A stretch of DNA of 64,000 bases from Colwellia sp. BRX10-3 (GCF_014077505.1 NZ_JACGWA010000004.1:1-64000); one strand, 5' to 3'. Positions 8,861 through 18,484 are shown, numbered from the stretch's first letter. Notes: a model not told the origin generated them from the sequence alone. Numbers and translations: made by a program.

Positions 8861-9595
8861 ATGTTTTCATTAGAAGGTAAAGTCATTTTAGTGACAGGTG
8901 CAAGTCGTGGCATAGGTAAAGCAATTGCAACTCAACTTAAAGCGTTAGGCGGTAATGTCATTGGTACGGCAACATCTGAACACGGTGCAGCTAATATCAG
9001 TGAATATTTAGGTGAAGGGCAAGGTTTAGTATTAAATGTTACTGATGATGCCTCTATCAGTGCTATGTTTGATATTATCAAAGAAAAATATGGTGCGGTG
9101 GATATTTTAGTTAACAACGCAGGTATAACGCGTGATAACTTAATGATGCGTATGAAAGATGACGAATGGAATGATATAATTAATACTAACCTAACGTCAG
9201 TCTTCAAAATCAGTAAAGCGGTATTGCGCGCGATGATGAAGAAACGTAATGGCCGTATTATTAATATCGGTTCAGTTGTTGGTTCAATGGGTAACGCTGG
9301 CCAGGTTAACTATGCGACAGCAAAAGCTGGATTAATTGGTTTTACTAAATCATTAGCCCGTGAAGTAGCTTCTCGTGGCATAACCGTTAACACAGTTTCA
9401 CCGGGTTTTATTGATACCGATATGACACAAACATTGACGGATGAACAAAAAGAAGGCATTTTTGCTCAAGTTCCGGCAAATCGTTTAGGTAAACCTGAAG
9501 AAATTGCGAATGCAGTTGCTTTCTTAGCATCTGATTCTGCGGCATATATTACGGGTGAAACATTGCACGTAAATGGCGGCATGTACATGGTATAA
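8861..9595 (+). CDS. fabG: 3-oxoacyl-ACP reductase
   Basis: FabG reduces 3-ketoacyl-ACP with NADPH in the elongation cycle. This 244-residue short-chain dehydrogenase has the Rossmann motif GASRGIG at residues 13-19, NNAG, and the catalytic triad Ser138, Tyr151, Lys155 (YATAKAG). The C-terminal ITGETLHVNGGMYMV is typical of FabG rather than other SDRs. It lies in the fabD-fabG-acpP order. Confidence 0.97.
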   Translation: MFSLEGKVILVTGASRGIGKAIATQLKALGGNVIGTATSEHGAANISEYLGEGQGLVLNVTDDASISAMFDIIKEKYGAVDILVNNAGITRDNLMMRMKDDEWNDIINTNLTSVFKISKAVLRAMMKKRNGRIINIGSVVGSMGNAGQVNYATAKAGLIGFTKSLAREVASRGITVNTVSPGFIDTDMTQTLTDEQKEGIFAQVPANRLGKPEEIANAVAFLASDSAAYITGETLHVNGGMYMV

Positions 9596-9760
9596 CATAG
9601 TTTAGCTTATTGGCAGTTTTGTGATAAATTCGAATAAATTATATACAGTCAACAGGTTAGACCAGCAAAAAATTAAAATTAGAAGCTTGCATGGTTGGCT
9701 TTTGACGAATAAACTACACACAATTTTGAAAAATTGTATTTTTTAGTAAAGGAAAAATAA

Positions 9761-9994
9761 ATGAGTACTATCGAAGAACGCGTAAAAAAAATAACTATTG
9801 AGCAACTTGGTGTAAGCGAAGACGAAGTTAAAGTTGAAGCTTCTTTTGTTGACGACTTAGGTGCAGATTCTTTAGACACCGTTGAATTAGTAATGGCATT
9901 AGAAGAAGAATTTGATACTGAAATTCCTGATGAAGAAGCTGAAAAAATTACAACTGTTCAAGCTGCAATCGATTACGTTACTGCTAACCAGTAA
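9761..9994 (+). CDS. acpP: Acyl carrier protein
   Basis: This 77-residue, strongly acidic protein carries growing acyl chains on a phosphopantetheine arm. Ser37 in [16 protein letters not shown] is the attachment site. A Shine-Dalgarno AAGGA lies before the ATG. The 165-base gap after fabG holds an AT-rich hairpin (ACAATTT arms, about 9720-9738, then ATTTTTT), which may separate acpP expression from the upstream genes and would fit its need for much higher expression. Confidence 0.98.
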   Translation: MSTIEERVKKITIEQLGVSEDEVKVEASFVDDLGADSLDTVELVMALEEEFDTEIPDEEAEKITTVQAAIDYVTANQ

Positions 9995-10016
9995 TAACAA
10001 ACGAATGTGATTAATT

Positions 10017-10050
10017 TCAGGCGGTTTAATTACCGCCTGATTTGTTTTTA
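10017..10050 (+). terminator. Intrinsic terminator between acpP and fabF
   Basis: TCAGGCGGT pairs with ACCGCCTGA around a TTAATT loop and is followed by TTTGTTTTT. It makes acpP the end of a transcript and implies that fabF has its own promoter or depends on readthrough. Confidence 0.85.
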
Positions 10051-10159
10051 TAGTTTGAAAATATTTAAAAGCATACTCTTAACTTAAGTAAAATTAAGTG
10101 ATCAGTACGCTAAAATAAAACACCGCTTATATTCAATTCTATCGGAGTCAGCACATCTC

Positions 10160-11392
10160 ATGAGACGCGTTGTAGTTACCGGTCTTGGCATGCTTAGCCC
10201 TTTAGGCAACAGCCCTGAATCAACCTGGCAAAATTTACTACTTGGCAAAAGTGGTATATCTGACATTACGCATTTTGATACCACTGGGTATCCAACGCGG
10301 TTTGCCGGTCTAGTAAAAGATTTTGATTCACAAGACTATATGGCTCGTAAAGAAGCCAAAAAAATGGATTTATTTATTCAATATGGCGTTGCAGCTGGTG
10401 TGCAAGCTATTAAAGATTCTGGTATAGAAATTACTGAAGAAAATGCCCAACGTATCGGTGTTGCTGTCGGTTCAGGTATCGGTGGTTTAGGCCTTATTGA
10501 AGAAAACCATGCTAAATTGTTAAAAAGTGGTCCTCGTAAGTTATCACCATTTTTCGTACCTTCTACCATTATCAATATGATTGCTGGTCATTTATCAATA
10601 ATGTTCGGTATGAAAGGCCCAAATATTTCAATAGTTACCGCTTGTACTAGTGGTGTGCATAATATCGGCCATGCGGCCCGTATGATTGCCTATGGTGATG
10701 CTGACGCTATGATTGCTGGTGGAGCAGAGAAAGCGTCAACACCATTAGGAATGGGTGGCTTTGGTGCTGCCCGCGCAATGTCAACGCGTAATGATGCTCC
10801 GCAGCAAGCTTCACGCCCATGGGATAAGGACCGTGACGGTTTTGTCTTGGGTGATGGCGCCGGTGTGCTTGTGCTTGAAGAGTATGAGCATGCTAAAGCG
10901 CGAGGTGCAAAAATTTACGCTGAACTAGCAGGTTTTGGTATGAGCGGTGATGCGTATCATATGACCTCACCGCCAGCTGATGGTGCAGGTGCGGCTTTAG
11001 CAATGAAAAATGCAATCAATGATGCGAAAGTTGATGTGGCTAAAATTGGCTATATTAATGCTCATGGCACCTCAACACCGACAGGTGATATTGCTGAATC
11101 CAATGCCGTTAAATCAGTATTTGGTGATTCCGCCTATAAAGTGATGGTTGGGTCAACGAAATCAATGACCGGTCATTTACTTGGAGCTGCAGGCGCTATT
11201 GAAGCAATTTTCAGCATACAAGCATTAGTGAATAGTGCTGTGCCGCCGACCATTAATTTAGATAACCCTGATGAAGGCTGTGATCTTGATTATATTGCTC
11301 ATACTGCACGAGATGCGAATTTAGATTACGTTTTGTGTAATTCATTTGGTTTTGGTGGCACAAATGGCTCGTTAATCTTTAAAAAAGTTTAA
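10160..11392 (+). CDS. fabF: 3-oxoacyl-ACP synthase II
   Basis: FabF condenses malonyl-ACP with acyl-ACP and governs temperature-dependent elongation to C18:1. The 410-residue ketosynthase has active-site Cys162 in [11 protein letters not shown] and the two histidines in [11 protein letters not shown] (about 302) and [14 protein letters not shown] (about 339). The sequence closely matches Escherichia coli FabF throughout. The start follows GGAG at a rather long 13-base spacing. Confidence 0.97.
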   Translation: MRRVVVTGLGMLSPLGNSPESTWQNLLLGKSGISDITHFDTTGYPTRFAGLVKDFDSQDYMARKEAKKMDLFIQYGVAAGVQAIKDSGIEITEENAQRIGVAVGSGIGGLGLIEENHAKLLKSGPRKLSPFFVPSTIINMIAGHLSIMFGMKGPNISIVTACTSGVHNIGHAARMIAYGDADAMIAGGAEKASTPLGMGGFGAARAMSTRNDAPQQASRPWDKDRDGFVLGDGAGVLVLEEYEHAKARGAKIYAELAGFGMSGDAYHMTSPPADGAGAALAMKNAINDAKVDVAKIGYINAHGTSTPTGDIAESNAVKSVFGDSAYKVMVGSTKSMTGHLLGAAGAIEAIFSIQALVNSAVPPTINLDNPDEGCDLDYIAHTARDANLDYVLCNSFGFGGTNGSLIFKKV

Positions 11393-11469
11393 TCAACTAT
11401 TTGTATATAAGCTGACATTATTTAATAAAATAGTCTTTTTATTTTAATACAGCTTGAATTCAAATGCTT

Positions 11470-11507
11470 AAGCCTGAATACTTAACTCTGTATTCAGGCT
11501 TTTTTTA
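11470..11507 (+). terminator. Intrinsic terminator of fabF, abutting the pabC start codon
   Basis: AAGCCTGAATAC pairs perfectly with its complement around TTAACTCT and is followed by seven T residues. The A of the first possible pabC ATG (11507) is the very next base, so pabC must start within a few bases of this hairpin. Confidence 0.85.
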
Positions 11508-12304
11508 TGGCAATTATGGCGTTAAGTTTAGTAGATGGACAAAAAGCTGACTCGATATCAATTTATGATCGCGGTTTAGCCTATGGTGATGGCTGTTTTA
11601 CCACCGCATTAATTATTGATGGCGAAGTAGCTATGTTAGCGCAGCACCTCAATCGTTTGGTAGTACAAAGCCAGCAATTGGGCTTACCTAAATTTGACAT
11701 AAATGCTTTAAAAGTCAGTATGAGTGAAATCAGTGCGGGCATTAACATTGGTATCGTTAAAGTTATTATTACTTGTGGTAGCGGAGGTCGAGGTTATTCA
11801 CGCCATGGTGCAGAGCAGGCAAAAGTCATTGTATCAGTATATGATTATCCAAAAATTTATCCTCAATGGCAAAAACACGGTATATCTCTCGGAATTAGTG
11901 AGCAAAAGCTGGGTATTAACCCTATGCTTGCTGGCTTAAAACATCTAAACCGCCTAGAGCAAGTGATGCTAAGAGCTGAATTAGACAAACGCCCAGAGGA
12001 TGATTTACTTGTCTGCGATATCAATGGCAGTGTAATTGAATGTTGTAGTGCGAATGTATTTTGGTTAAAAGCAGGGGAATGGCAAACCCCCATTTTAAAT
12101 ACTGCCGGTGTAGCAGGCTTAATGCGGGCAAATATTTTGCTAAATAATGTGGAAATTCAACAAGGGCATTATTCACTTGCTCAATTGGATAATATTGATG
12201 CCATGTTTATTACTAACGCTATTTTAGGTATAGTGCCGGTTAAAATTTTTAATGGTCAACCATTGGATATTTCACGCGTTAAAAGCATAAAAGCTCATGC
12301 ATAA
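11507..12304 (+). CDS. pabC: Aminodeoxychorismate lyase
   Basis: PabC is a PLP enzyme that releases p-aminobenzoate from aminodeoxychorismate for folate synthesis. This 265-residue class IV aminotransferase has ISIYDRGLAYGDGCFTT near the N terminus and LAGLKHLNRLEQV with the PLP lysine (about residue 145). NGSVIECCSANVFW is also typical. A second ATG at 11516 is the likelier start by alignment. Both starts lie right after the fabF terminator with no visible Shine-Dalgarno site. It heads the pabC-mltG-tmk-holB cluster. Confidence 0.92.
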   Translation: MAIMALSLVDGQKADSISIYDRGLAYGDGCFTTALIIDGEVAMLAQHLNRLVVQSQQLGLPKFDINALKVSMSEISAGINIGIVKVIITCGSGGRGYSRHGAEQAKVIVSVYDYPKIYPQWQKHGISLGISEQKLGINPMLAGLKHLNRLEQVMLRAELDKRPEDDLLVCDINGSVIECCSANVFWLKAGEWQTPILNTAGVAGLMRANILLNNVEIQQGHYSLAQLDNIDAMFITNAILGIVPVKIFNGQPLDISRVKSIKAHA

Positions 12305-12327
12305 ACCTTGGATGTTATAATATAAAG

Positions 12328-13365
12328 ATGAAAAAAAAATTTCTAAGTTTACCCTTGTTGATTAGACGCACCCTAATGACTTTAACTCTTTCAGTGCTAT
12401 TAAGTATCTTGGCGATTGTTGTCGTTATCTTCATATCAGATATGAAAGTTCAGCAACAATTAAACATCAAGCAAAGTGAATTTATTACGATTAAGCCCGG
12501 TACTTCATTTAATGCTTTTACAAAGCAACTGGTCAATAAAGGGTGGTTGCAAGATCGTCTCTGGTTACGTATTTATGCTAAATTTAATCCTAAAAATAGC
12601 CATATAAAGTCAGGGACCTATCAGGTAGAAGCGAATATACGCACTGTAGATCTACTTAATTTAGTGGTGTCAGGCAAAGAACATCAATTTTCGATTACCT
12701 TTATCGAAGGTAGCACATTTAAGCAAGTGTTGGCGCTGTTAGCAGAGCATCAACATGTTACTCATCAACTTGCGAATTTAACACCCGCAGCTATCGCAAA
12801 AAAATTATTAATAGCGCAAGATAATCCAGAAGGATGGCTGTTTCCTGATACCTACGCATTTACTCAAGATACTGCAGATATCAGTATAATTAAACGTGCC
12901 TATGAAAAAATGCAAAGCGCACTGGATATACAGTGGAATAATAGAGCTGCAGATTTACCTTATAAATCGCCGTATCAAGCGCTCATCATGGCGTCTATCA
13001 TTGAAAAAGAAAGTGGCCGGCATACTGAGCACCCTCGTATTGCATCGGTATTTGTTAATCGCTTAAATAAGAGAATGCGTTTACAAACAGATCCTACAGT
13101 AATTTATGGTTTAGGTGAACGTTACCAAGGTGATATAACCTACGCACACTTACGAGAAAAAACCGCTTACAACACATACAAGATAAAAGGCTTACCACCT
13201 ACACCGATTGCTTTACCCGGTGCACAAGCGCTACAAGCCGCATTAAATCCTGAGTTAAGTAATTACTTGTATTTCGTTAGTAATGGCGCAGGAGAGCACA
13301 TATTTTCAACGAACTTAGCCGATCATAATCGTGCAGTGACAAAATATCAGCGTAATAAAAAGTAA
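12328..13365 (+). CDS. mltG: Endolytic murein transglycosylase MltG
   Basis: MltG cleaves nascent peptidoglycan strands at the inner membrane and may act as a terminase for glycan chains. The 345-residue protein has one N-terminal membrane segment (about 18-37) and a LysM-like region. The YceG domain follows, with EGWLFPDTY and SIIEKESG, where Glu228 corresponds to the catalytic residue, then RLQTDPTVIYG. It follows pabC by 23 bases. A TATAAT at 12316-12321 has no matching -35. Confidence 0.95.
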   Translation: MKKKFLSLPLLIRRTLMTLTLSVLLSILAIVVVIFISDMKVQQQLNIKQSEFITIKPGTSFNAFTKQLVNKGWLQDRLWLRIYAKFNPKNSHIKSGTYQVEANIRTVDLLNLVVSGKEHQFSITFIEGSTFKQVLALLAEHQHVTHQLANLTPAAIAKKLLIAQDNPEGWLFPDTYAFTQDTADISIIKRAYEKMQSALDIQWNNRAADLPYKSPYQALIMASIIEKESGRHTEHPRIASVFVNRLNKRMRLQTDPTVIYGLGERYQGDITYAHLREKTAYNTYKIKGLPPTPIALPGAQALQAALNPELSNYLYFVSNGAGEHIFSTNLADHNRAVTKYQRNKK

Positions 13366-13524
13366 AGGTTAATCCCTTGCTCTTATTGATTAGCTTGTTT
13401 TGAAAATAATTACTGATAAAAATTTTATCATATTAAGTTATATCATAGCGCTAGCGGTCAGATATACTTAATAATTTGTAATTAATATAAGCGTTAAATT
13501 AGCGATTAAAAATTGAGACATTAT

Positions 13525-14160
13525 ATGAAAAAAGGTTTTATGGTTGTTTTTGATGGTAGTAATGGTGCTGGAAAAACAACGGTTATTAATGAAGTCGAAA
13601 AATATATCGCATCAAAAGGTTTAGACGTTGTTTTAACGAGAGAGCCTGGCGGTACAAAAATTGGTGAGAAAATTCGAGATATTATTCTTGATCCCTCAAC
13701 ACCAGAAATGTGCGATATGACTGAATTAATGCTATTTGGCGCTGGCCGAGCGCAACATATTAAAGAAAAAATTAATCCTGCACTAAAAGCAGGCCAAATA
13801 GTTATTTCAGATAGATTTGACGCGGCGACATTTAGTTTTCAACACTACGCTAGAGGCATCGATTTACCAAGCATTATGAAAATAAATGATTTAGCATTGA
13901 ATGGTTTTGTGCCTGATATGAATATCATTTTAGATTTAGACCCCATTGAAGGCTTGAAAAGAGTTAAGAGCCGTGGTGAAGGGCTAGACCGTTTAGAAGA
14001 TGAAAAATTAGACTTTCTTGTCAAGGCAAGAAATGGTTATTTAACTCAAGCAAAAGCTAAACCTGAGCGTTTTGAAATTATTGATGCTTCGCAATCTAAA
14101 GCATTAGTTTTGAGTGATGTGATTAAGGTCATCGATGCTTTAATTTTACAGCACAGTTAA
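13525..14160 (+). CDS. tmk: Thymidylate kinase
   Basis: Tmk phosphorylates dTMP to dTDP. The P-loop FDGSNGAGKTT lies at about residues 9-19, then TREPGGTKIGEKIRD (dTMP binding) and SDRFDAATFSFQHYARG, the DR(Y/H) region. The start ATG at 13525 has GAG eight bases upstream; a TTG at 13513 is in frame. The position between mltG and holB is the conserved one, but the spacers on both sides (159 and 324 bases) are unusually long for this cluster, so it probably has its own transcript. Confidence 0.92.
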   Translation: MKKGFMVVFDGSNGAGKTTVINEVEKYIASKGLDVVLTREPGGTKIGEKIRDIILDPSTPEMCDMTELMLFGAGRAQHIKEKINPALKAGQIVISDRFDAATFSFQHYARGIDLPSIMKINDLALNGFVPDMNIILDLDPIEGLKRVKSRGEGLDRLEDEKLDFLVKARNGYLTQAKAKPERFEIIDASQSKALVLSDVIKVIDALILQHS

Positions 14161-14484
14161 TTATCCAAATATCTTATATTTGCTATTTTAAACTTGCGTA
14201 TTTTAATCTTTATTAAGTACGGCACTTATTAGGCAAATTTAATTAAAGCAGCACAAAGTGAAGTTAACGGTTTTAAATTTTAAGTCGCTAACACTGATTG
14301 TTCGTTGTTAGTCTTGCTTTGTAGATTTACGTAAAACTATTTAATTTTTTGACAAACACAATGTTATTCGTTTAATGAAAGCGCGAGATAGAAACGATAT
14401 AATTGATGTTAATCAAAATCACAGGTGCTAGATAATGATAATACAGCGCTTGAGGCTGTTATTTTTGCCAACAAAGGCTATAAG
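14161..14484 (+). other. AT-rich spacer between tmk and holB
   Basis: No gene is seen. TTGACA at 14349-14354 is followed after 17 bases by a weak TTAATG, and TATAAT occurs at 14398-14403 without a -35. Either could drive holB. A short hairpin (CTAACA and TTGTTAG arms) lies near 14289-14312. In Escherichia coli the same two genes nearly touch. Confidence 0.4.
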
Positions 14485-15477
14485 ATGAAAACTTGGTTAC
14501 TTGCACTTCAACAGCAATTATCGCGACAAATTCGCGAAAACAAACTTCCTCATGCCTTATTATTTTCTGGTGTTAACGGTGCCGGTCAGGAAGATATTGC
14601 ACAATGGCTTATCAAAGTGTTGCTATGCCAAAATCTAGAGCAAAACTTAAATGAAAATTTAAACCAAGCCAGCCAAGAAAATACCAAGGTAGCGTCATCA
14701 ATTATTCAGCCTTGTGGTTTTTGCAAAACGTGTAAGTTGTTTGCAAGTGATAGTTACCCAGATCATCTCACTATTGTGAATGATAAAAATACCATTGGCG
14801 TAGACGTAATACGTAAATTGGGCCATTTTTTTGAGAGAACGGCTCATATAGGTACAGCGAAAACCGCATTGGTGAATCATGCTGATACTATGACTATATC
14901 AGCGGCTAATGCGTTATTAAAAACCTTGGAAGAGCCAACATCTGATAGTTTTATTATTCTAACAACACAAAGCAGTGACTTACTGCTACCTACTATTATT
15001 AGTCGTTGTCATGAATTTGAAATACGCCCACCAGTAGGTAAAAAGCTTTTGGCTGAATTTAACCAACAAGGTGATGACGCTTTTGTAAACCTCAGCCATC
15101 TTAACGAATTAACAGATGAAGAAACCGCCGTTGCATTTGTGGTTTTTCGTGATAAGGTCAAACACTATTTATGCACTCATCAATATCGTGCAGAGATACT
15201 CGACATATTGGTTGAACGTCGTGAAGGCTTTCGATGGTTAGAGAAAATTCTGGTTAATTTAATGCGCGAACAGTGGGGTTGGCCAATAGCAGATAGTAAA
15301 AATGGTCAAGTTAACAGCATCAACAAACAACAGTTATGGCAAGTCTATAATTTAGTGCAAGCTGCCAATGCTAAGTTAAAAACATTAGTGCAAGTTAATC
15401 GACAGTTTTTAAGTGAAAAACTACTTGTAGATATTAGCGTTGCTGTACAAAACAACAAGCAAAAAATAGAGGGATGA
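14485..15477 (+). CDS. holB: DNA polymerase III subunit delta prime
   Basis: HolB is the non-ATP-hydrolysing stator of the clamp loader. The protein starts MKTWLLALQQQLSRQIRENK and keeps LPHALLFSGVNGAGQED, a degenerate Walker A as expected for delta prime. It has a zinc module (CGFCKTC with an upstream Cys), NTIGVDVIRKL, and the sensor-like ANALLKTLEEPTSDSF and ISRCHEFE. The ATG at 14485 with AAAGG upstream was preferred over a GTG at 14425 because it aligns with family starts. Its stop overlaps the pilZ start (ATGA). Confidence 0.93.
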   Translation: MKTWLLALQQQLSRQIRENKLPHALLFSGVNGAGQEDIAQWLIKVLLCQNLEQNLNENLNQASQENTKVASSIIQPCGFCKTCKLFASDSYPDHLTIVNDKNTIGVDVIRKLGHFFERTAHIGTAKTALVNHADTMTISAANALLKTLEEPTSDSFIILTTQSSDLLLPTIISRCHEFEIRPPVGKKLLAEFNQQGDDAFVNLSHLNELTDEETAVAFVVFRDKVKHYLCTHQYRAEILDILVERREGFRWLEKILVNLMREQWGWPIADSKNGQVNSINKQQLWQVYNLVQAANAKLKTLVQVNRQFLSEKLLVDISVAVQNNKQKIEG

Positions 15478-15806
15478 TTTTGGAAAACATAACACTTGAA
15501 TTTATTTCAGATCGTGATTTATATCAATCATATATGCCGTTTATGAAAAATGGTGGTTTATTTGTGCGCACTACGGAACACTTCGAATTATCAACTGACG
15601 TGAACTTAATCGTTACATTACCCGATTCATTAGAGCCTTCTCACATCAAGGGTAAAGTTTCTTGGATAACACCCATAGGAGCGCAAAATGGTACACCTGC
15701 AGGAATAGGCGTTAGCTTTGTCGAAGACCCTGACCATATTCGAAATCAAATTGATAAGTCGATAGGGCGTTTATTGAATTCTTCAGAGCCCACTTTATCC
15801 ATGTAA
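15474..15806 (+). CDS. pilZ: PilZ-domain protein, type IV pilus assembly type
   Basis: This 110-residue protein resembles the single-domain PilZ of Pseudomonas, needed for type IV pilus biogenesis, and sits after holB as it does there. It lacks the RxxxR c-di-GMP-binding motif, as that founder protein also does, but keeps GGLFVRTTEHFELSTDV and GIGVSFVEDPD. It overlaps the holB stop by four bases, so translational coupling is likely. Confidence 0.88.
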   Translation: MILENITLEFISDRDLYQSYMPFMKNGGLFVRTTEHFELSTDVNLIVTLPDSLEPSHIKGKVSWITPIGAQNGTPAGIGVSFVEDPDHIRNQIDKSIGRLLNSSEPTLSM

Positions 15807-15937
15807 AAAACTTATTTTGATTTCATTGAAATAGCATTAGTCAGTGTAATGCCAATTGAATTTTTCAAATTGCTGAAATAATTTCATTGGTGTAGTCATT
15901 CCCTATTAATTTTAAGCACATTCGTGCGGAGTAACCA

Positions 15938-16717
15938 GTGTTTATAGATTCTCATTGTCACTTAGACCGTTTAAAACTCGAAGATTTTGACAATAATTTA
16001 GATAACGTAATTGATGCAGCACTCGTCGAAAAAGTGAATACCTTATTATGTGTTAGTGTGACGTTACAAGACTTTCCAGCAATGGCAGAACAAACCGCTA
16101 AATATGATAATGTCTGGCTAACTTGTGGTGCGCATCCGCTAAATCAAGACGACGAAATAGACCCTGAACAATTAAGAAGTTTAGCGACACACCCAAGAGT
16201 TATTGCTATTGGTGAAACTGGCCTAGATTATTTTTACGCGCCAGAAACAAAGCCCGTACAGTTAGACTCTTTTCGCAAACACGTTCGAGTTGCCAATCAG
16301 TTGAACAAACCCCTAATTATTCATACTCGTGATGCTCAAGAAGATACATTGGCTATTTTGAGAGACGAGCAGGCGTCAAACGTTGGCGGCATTTTACATT
16401 GCTTTACTGAAAGCTGGGAGATGGCTGAACAAGCAATAGCAATGGGTTTTTATATTTCCTTTTCTGGTATTGTTACCTTTAAAAATGCAACAGCCCTAAA
16501 AGAAGTCGCTAAAAAAGTACCCTCAGACCGATTTTTAATTGAAACTGATTCACCATATCTAGCACCAGTGCCGCATCGTGGTAAACAAAACCAACCGGCA
16601 TATGTGGTTGAAGTTGCAAAGCACCTTGCCAGTATTAGAGGTACCTCTGTTGCTGAAATAGCACGTCAATCGAGTGAAAACTTTCATCGTTTGTTTCCAC
16701 AAAGTGTTATAACTTAG
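15938..16717 (+). CDS. ycfH: TatD-family metal-dependent deoxyribonuclease (YcfH-like)
   Basis: TatD hydrolases are metal-dependent nucleases with a TIM-barrel fold. The N-terminal FIDSHCHLD carries the first metal histidines (6 and 8). AIGETGLDYFY has the bridging glutamate. PLIIHTRDA, GILHCFTES and LIETDSPYLAPVPHRGK complete the site. The start is GTG, supported by CGGAG seven bases upstream. The holB-pilZ-tatD order is common in Alteromonadales and Pseudomonas, and the Escherichia coli neighbour of holB is YcfH. Confidence 0.93.
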   Translation: MFIDSHCHLDRLKLEDFDNNLDNVIDAALVEKVNTLLCVSVTLQDFPAMAEQTAKYDNVWLTCGAHPLNQDDEIDPEQLRSLATHPRVIAIGETGLDYFYAPETKPVQLDSFRKHVRVANQLNKPLIIHTRDAQEDTLAILRDEQASNVGGILHCFTESWEMAEQAIAMGFYISFSGIVTFKNATALKEVAKKVPSDRFLIETDSPYLAPVPHRGKQNQPAYVVEVAKHLASIRGTSVAEIARQSSENFHRLFPQSVIT

Positions 16718-17116
16718 TCTTTTTAGATAAAATAGTATTAGGCAAAAAAATGCCCAAAACTACTGCTAGTATCGGGCTCAGGGGGTAGCTCAAAAAAGTG
16801 AGCTTGTGCTAATAAATTGTCAAATTTACTTATCAATAAACATTAAAAATAAAAACCTATATATGATTTCCTCATCTAAGAGGGCAGCGAGCAACAAGTT
16901 GACAAATCACCTGTTAAATTAAGTGTAGTGTAAGCTTTTTTAAATGCAAAATTTAATAGCCAATTAATGTATCCCCTTTGTGATAATCATATATATAAAT
17001 TGTGTACGGTTTTATCATCGTTTTGGTATCCCTGTTGACGAATCACTCGACTAGGTAATCGTGATTTTTTGTGTCATGATATTTTCTATTAAGAACAAAA
17101 ATAAAAGAGCTAAAGT
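16718..17116. other. Intergenic region between tatD and the SpmAB-like gene
   Basis: No gene is visible in about 400 bases. Short hairpins can form at 16787-16804 (AGCTCA arms) and at 17041-17066 (AATCAC arms, then TTTTTT). TTGACA at 16898 lacks a good -10. I see nothing decisive. Confidence 0.4.
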
Positions 17117-18346
17117 TTGTTAAATCGTATTTGGAGTGGATTTTTCTTTGTTGCATTTATTTCCTCCGTGGTGCAATGGCTGGTTTTTGATCAAATATTA
17201 ATATTTGAAGAAATTGTTAACGCAATTTTCGATATGTCGCGTGTCACTGTTGAAATTGCCATTGGTTTGATTGGTATTTTAAGCTTCTGGTTAGGCATGA
17301 TGAAAATAGCGGAGCATGCCGGTATTATTGATAAAATCGCGCAGTTTATTTCACCACTATTTGTTCGCCTCATGCCAGAGGTACCCAAAGGTCATCCCGC
17401 TATAGGTTCAATGACCATGAACTTGTCGGCAAACTTTTTAGGTTTAGATAACGCTGCTACACCGCTAGGCTTAAAAGCCATGCAAGATTTACAATCGCTG
17501 AATCCAAAAAAAGACACCGCTAGCGATGCGCAAATACTTTTTTTGGTTTTGAATACTTCTGCGGTTACCTTATTCCCCGTTACTGTTTTTGTTTATCGTG
17601 CCCAACAAGGAGCACTAAACCCTACCGACGTTTTTGTGCCTATATTATTAGCGACATTTGCTTCAACTCTGGCAGGATTATTCGCTGTGGCATTTGTACA
17701 AAAAATAAAGCTTTATCAGCAAGTGATTTTACTTTATTTAGCCGCAGGTATTGCCTTAGTAGGCGGCGTTGTTGTTTATTTTAGTACCTTAAGTGCACAG
17801 TTATTAGCGCAACAATCATCACTGATGGGAAATTTGTTAATATTTAGCACACTGATCAGCTTCTTATTTTTCGCCTTAAAACGTAAAGTGAATGTTTACG
17901 ACAGTTTTATTGAAGGAGCTAAACAGGGCTTTGAAACCAGTATTAAAATTATTCCCTATCTGTTAGCCATGTTGTGTGCAATAGGGGTATTTAGGGCCAG
18001 TGGCGCTTTAGATATTTTGGTTGATGGTATAAGACAGTTAGTCTTGTTTTTTAACGGTGATACCCGTTTTGTTGATGCCCTACCAACAGCATTTATGAAG
18101 CCCTTAAGTGGCTCTGGTGCACGTGCCATGATGATAGAAACCATGAATGCCCATGGTGCTGATTCATTTGCCGGTCGTTTAGCCTCTATTGTGCAAGGTT
18201 CAACGGAAACAACATTTTATGTTTTAGCGGTATATTTTGGTTCTGTTGGTATTCGATATAGCCGCCATGCCTTGGCCTGCGGACTGATTGCGGATCTTGC
18301 TGGTATTACGGCAGCAGTCGGTATCTGTTATTGGTTTTTTGGCTAA
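17117..18346 (+). CDS. Fused SpmA/SpmB-type nucleoside-recognition (Gate) domain membrane protein
   Basis: This 409-residue polytopic membrane protein contains two Gate domains. The first half has the SpmA-like pattern GHPAIGSMTMNLSANFLGLDNAATPLG. The second half has SpmB-like PLSGSGARAMMIE and ASIVQGSTETTFYVLAVYFG. In spore formers these are two separate proteins involved in spore maturation; fused forms are common in non-sporulating Proteobacteria and their substrate is not known. The start is TTG at 17117, chosen because LNRIWSGFFFVAF fits the family N terminus. A terminator follows at 18486. Confidence 0.85.
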   Translation: MLNRIWSGFFFVAFISSVVQWLVFDQILIFEEIVNAIFDMSRVTVEIAIGLIGILSFWLGMMKIAEHAGIIDKIAQFISPLFVRLMPEVPKGHPAIGSMTMNLSANFLGLDNAATPLGLKAMQDLQSLNPKKDTASDAQILFLVLNTSAVTLFPVTVFVYRAQQGALNPTDVFVPILLATFASTLAGLFAVAFVQKIKLYQQVILLYLAAGIALVGGVVVYFSTLSAQLLAQQSSLMGNLLIFSTLISFLFFALKRKVNVYDSFIEGAKQGFETSIKIIPYLLAMLCAIGVFRASGALDILVDGIRQLVLFFNGDTRFVDALPTAFMKPLSGSGARAMMIETMNAHGADSFAGRLASIVQGSTETTFYVLAVYFGSVGIRYSRHALACGLIADLAGITAAVGICYWFFG

Positions 18347-18357
18347 TCCCCTATAAT

Positions 18358-18365
18358 TGTCGACA
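18358..18365. promoter_or_regulatory. TGTCGACA box 1 (possible operator)
   Basis: An 8-base palindrome TGTCGACA, preceded by AT, lies 11 bases after the stop of the SpmAB-like gene. The same octamer recurs at 18537 and 18610. This copy is distant from the regulator promoter and may be an auxiliary site. Confidence 0.45.
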
Positions 18366-18484
18366 GTTAACTATTTTTGTTTTAGGTCAGATAAATAAAA
18401 CTATAACGTTTATCAAACGGCTTCTAATTTTTAGGTTCACTTTTAAAGCAGCTGTTTCAGCTGATTTAATAACAAATACGTTAA

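Noticed and set aside
16741-16804. Possible small RNA or riboswitch in the tatD downstream region
   Set aside because: Short hairpins exist, but no known riboswitch core and no promoter-terminator pair could be seen.
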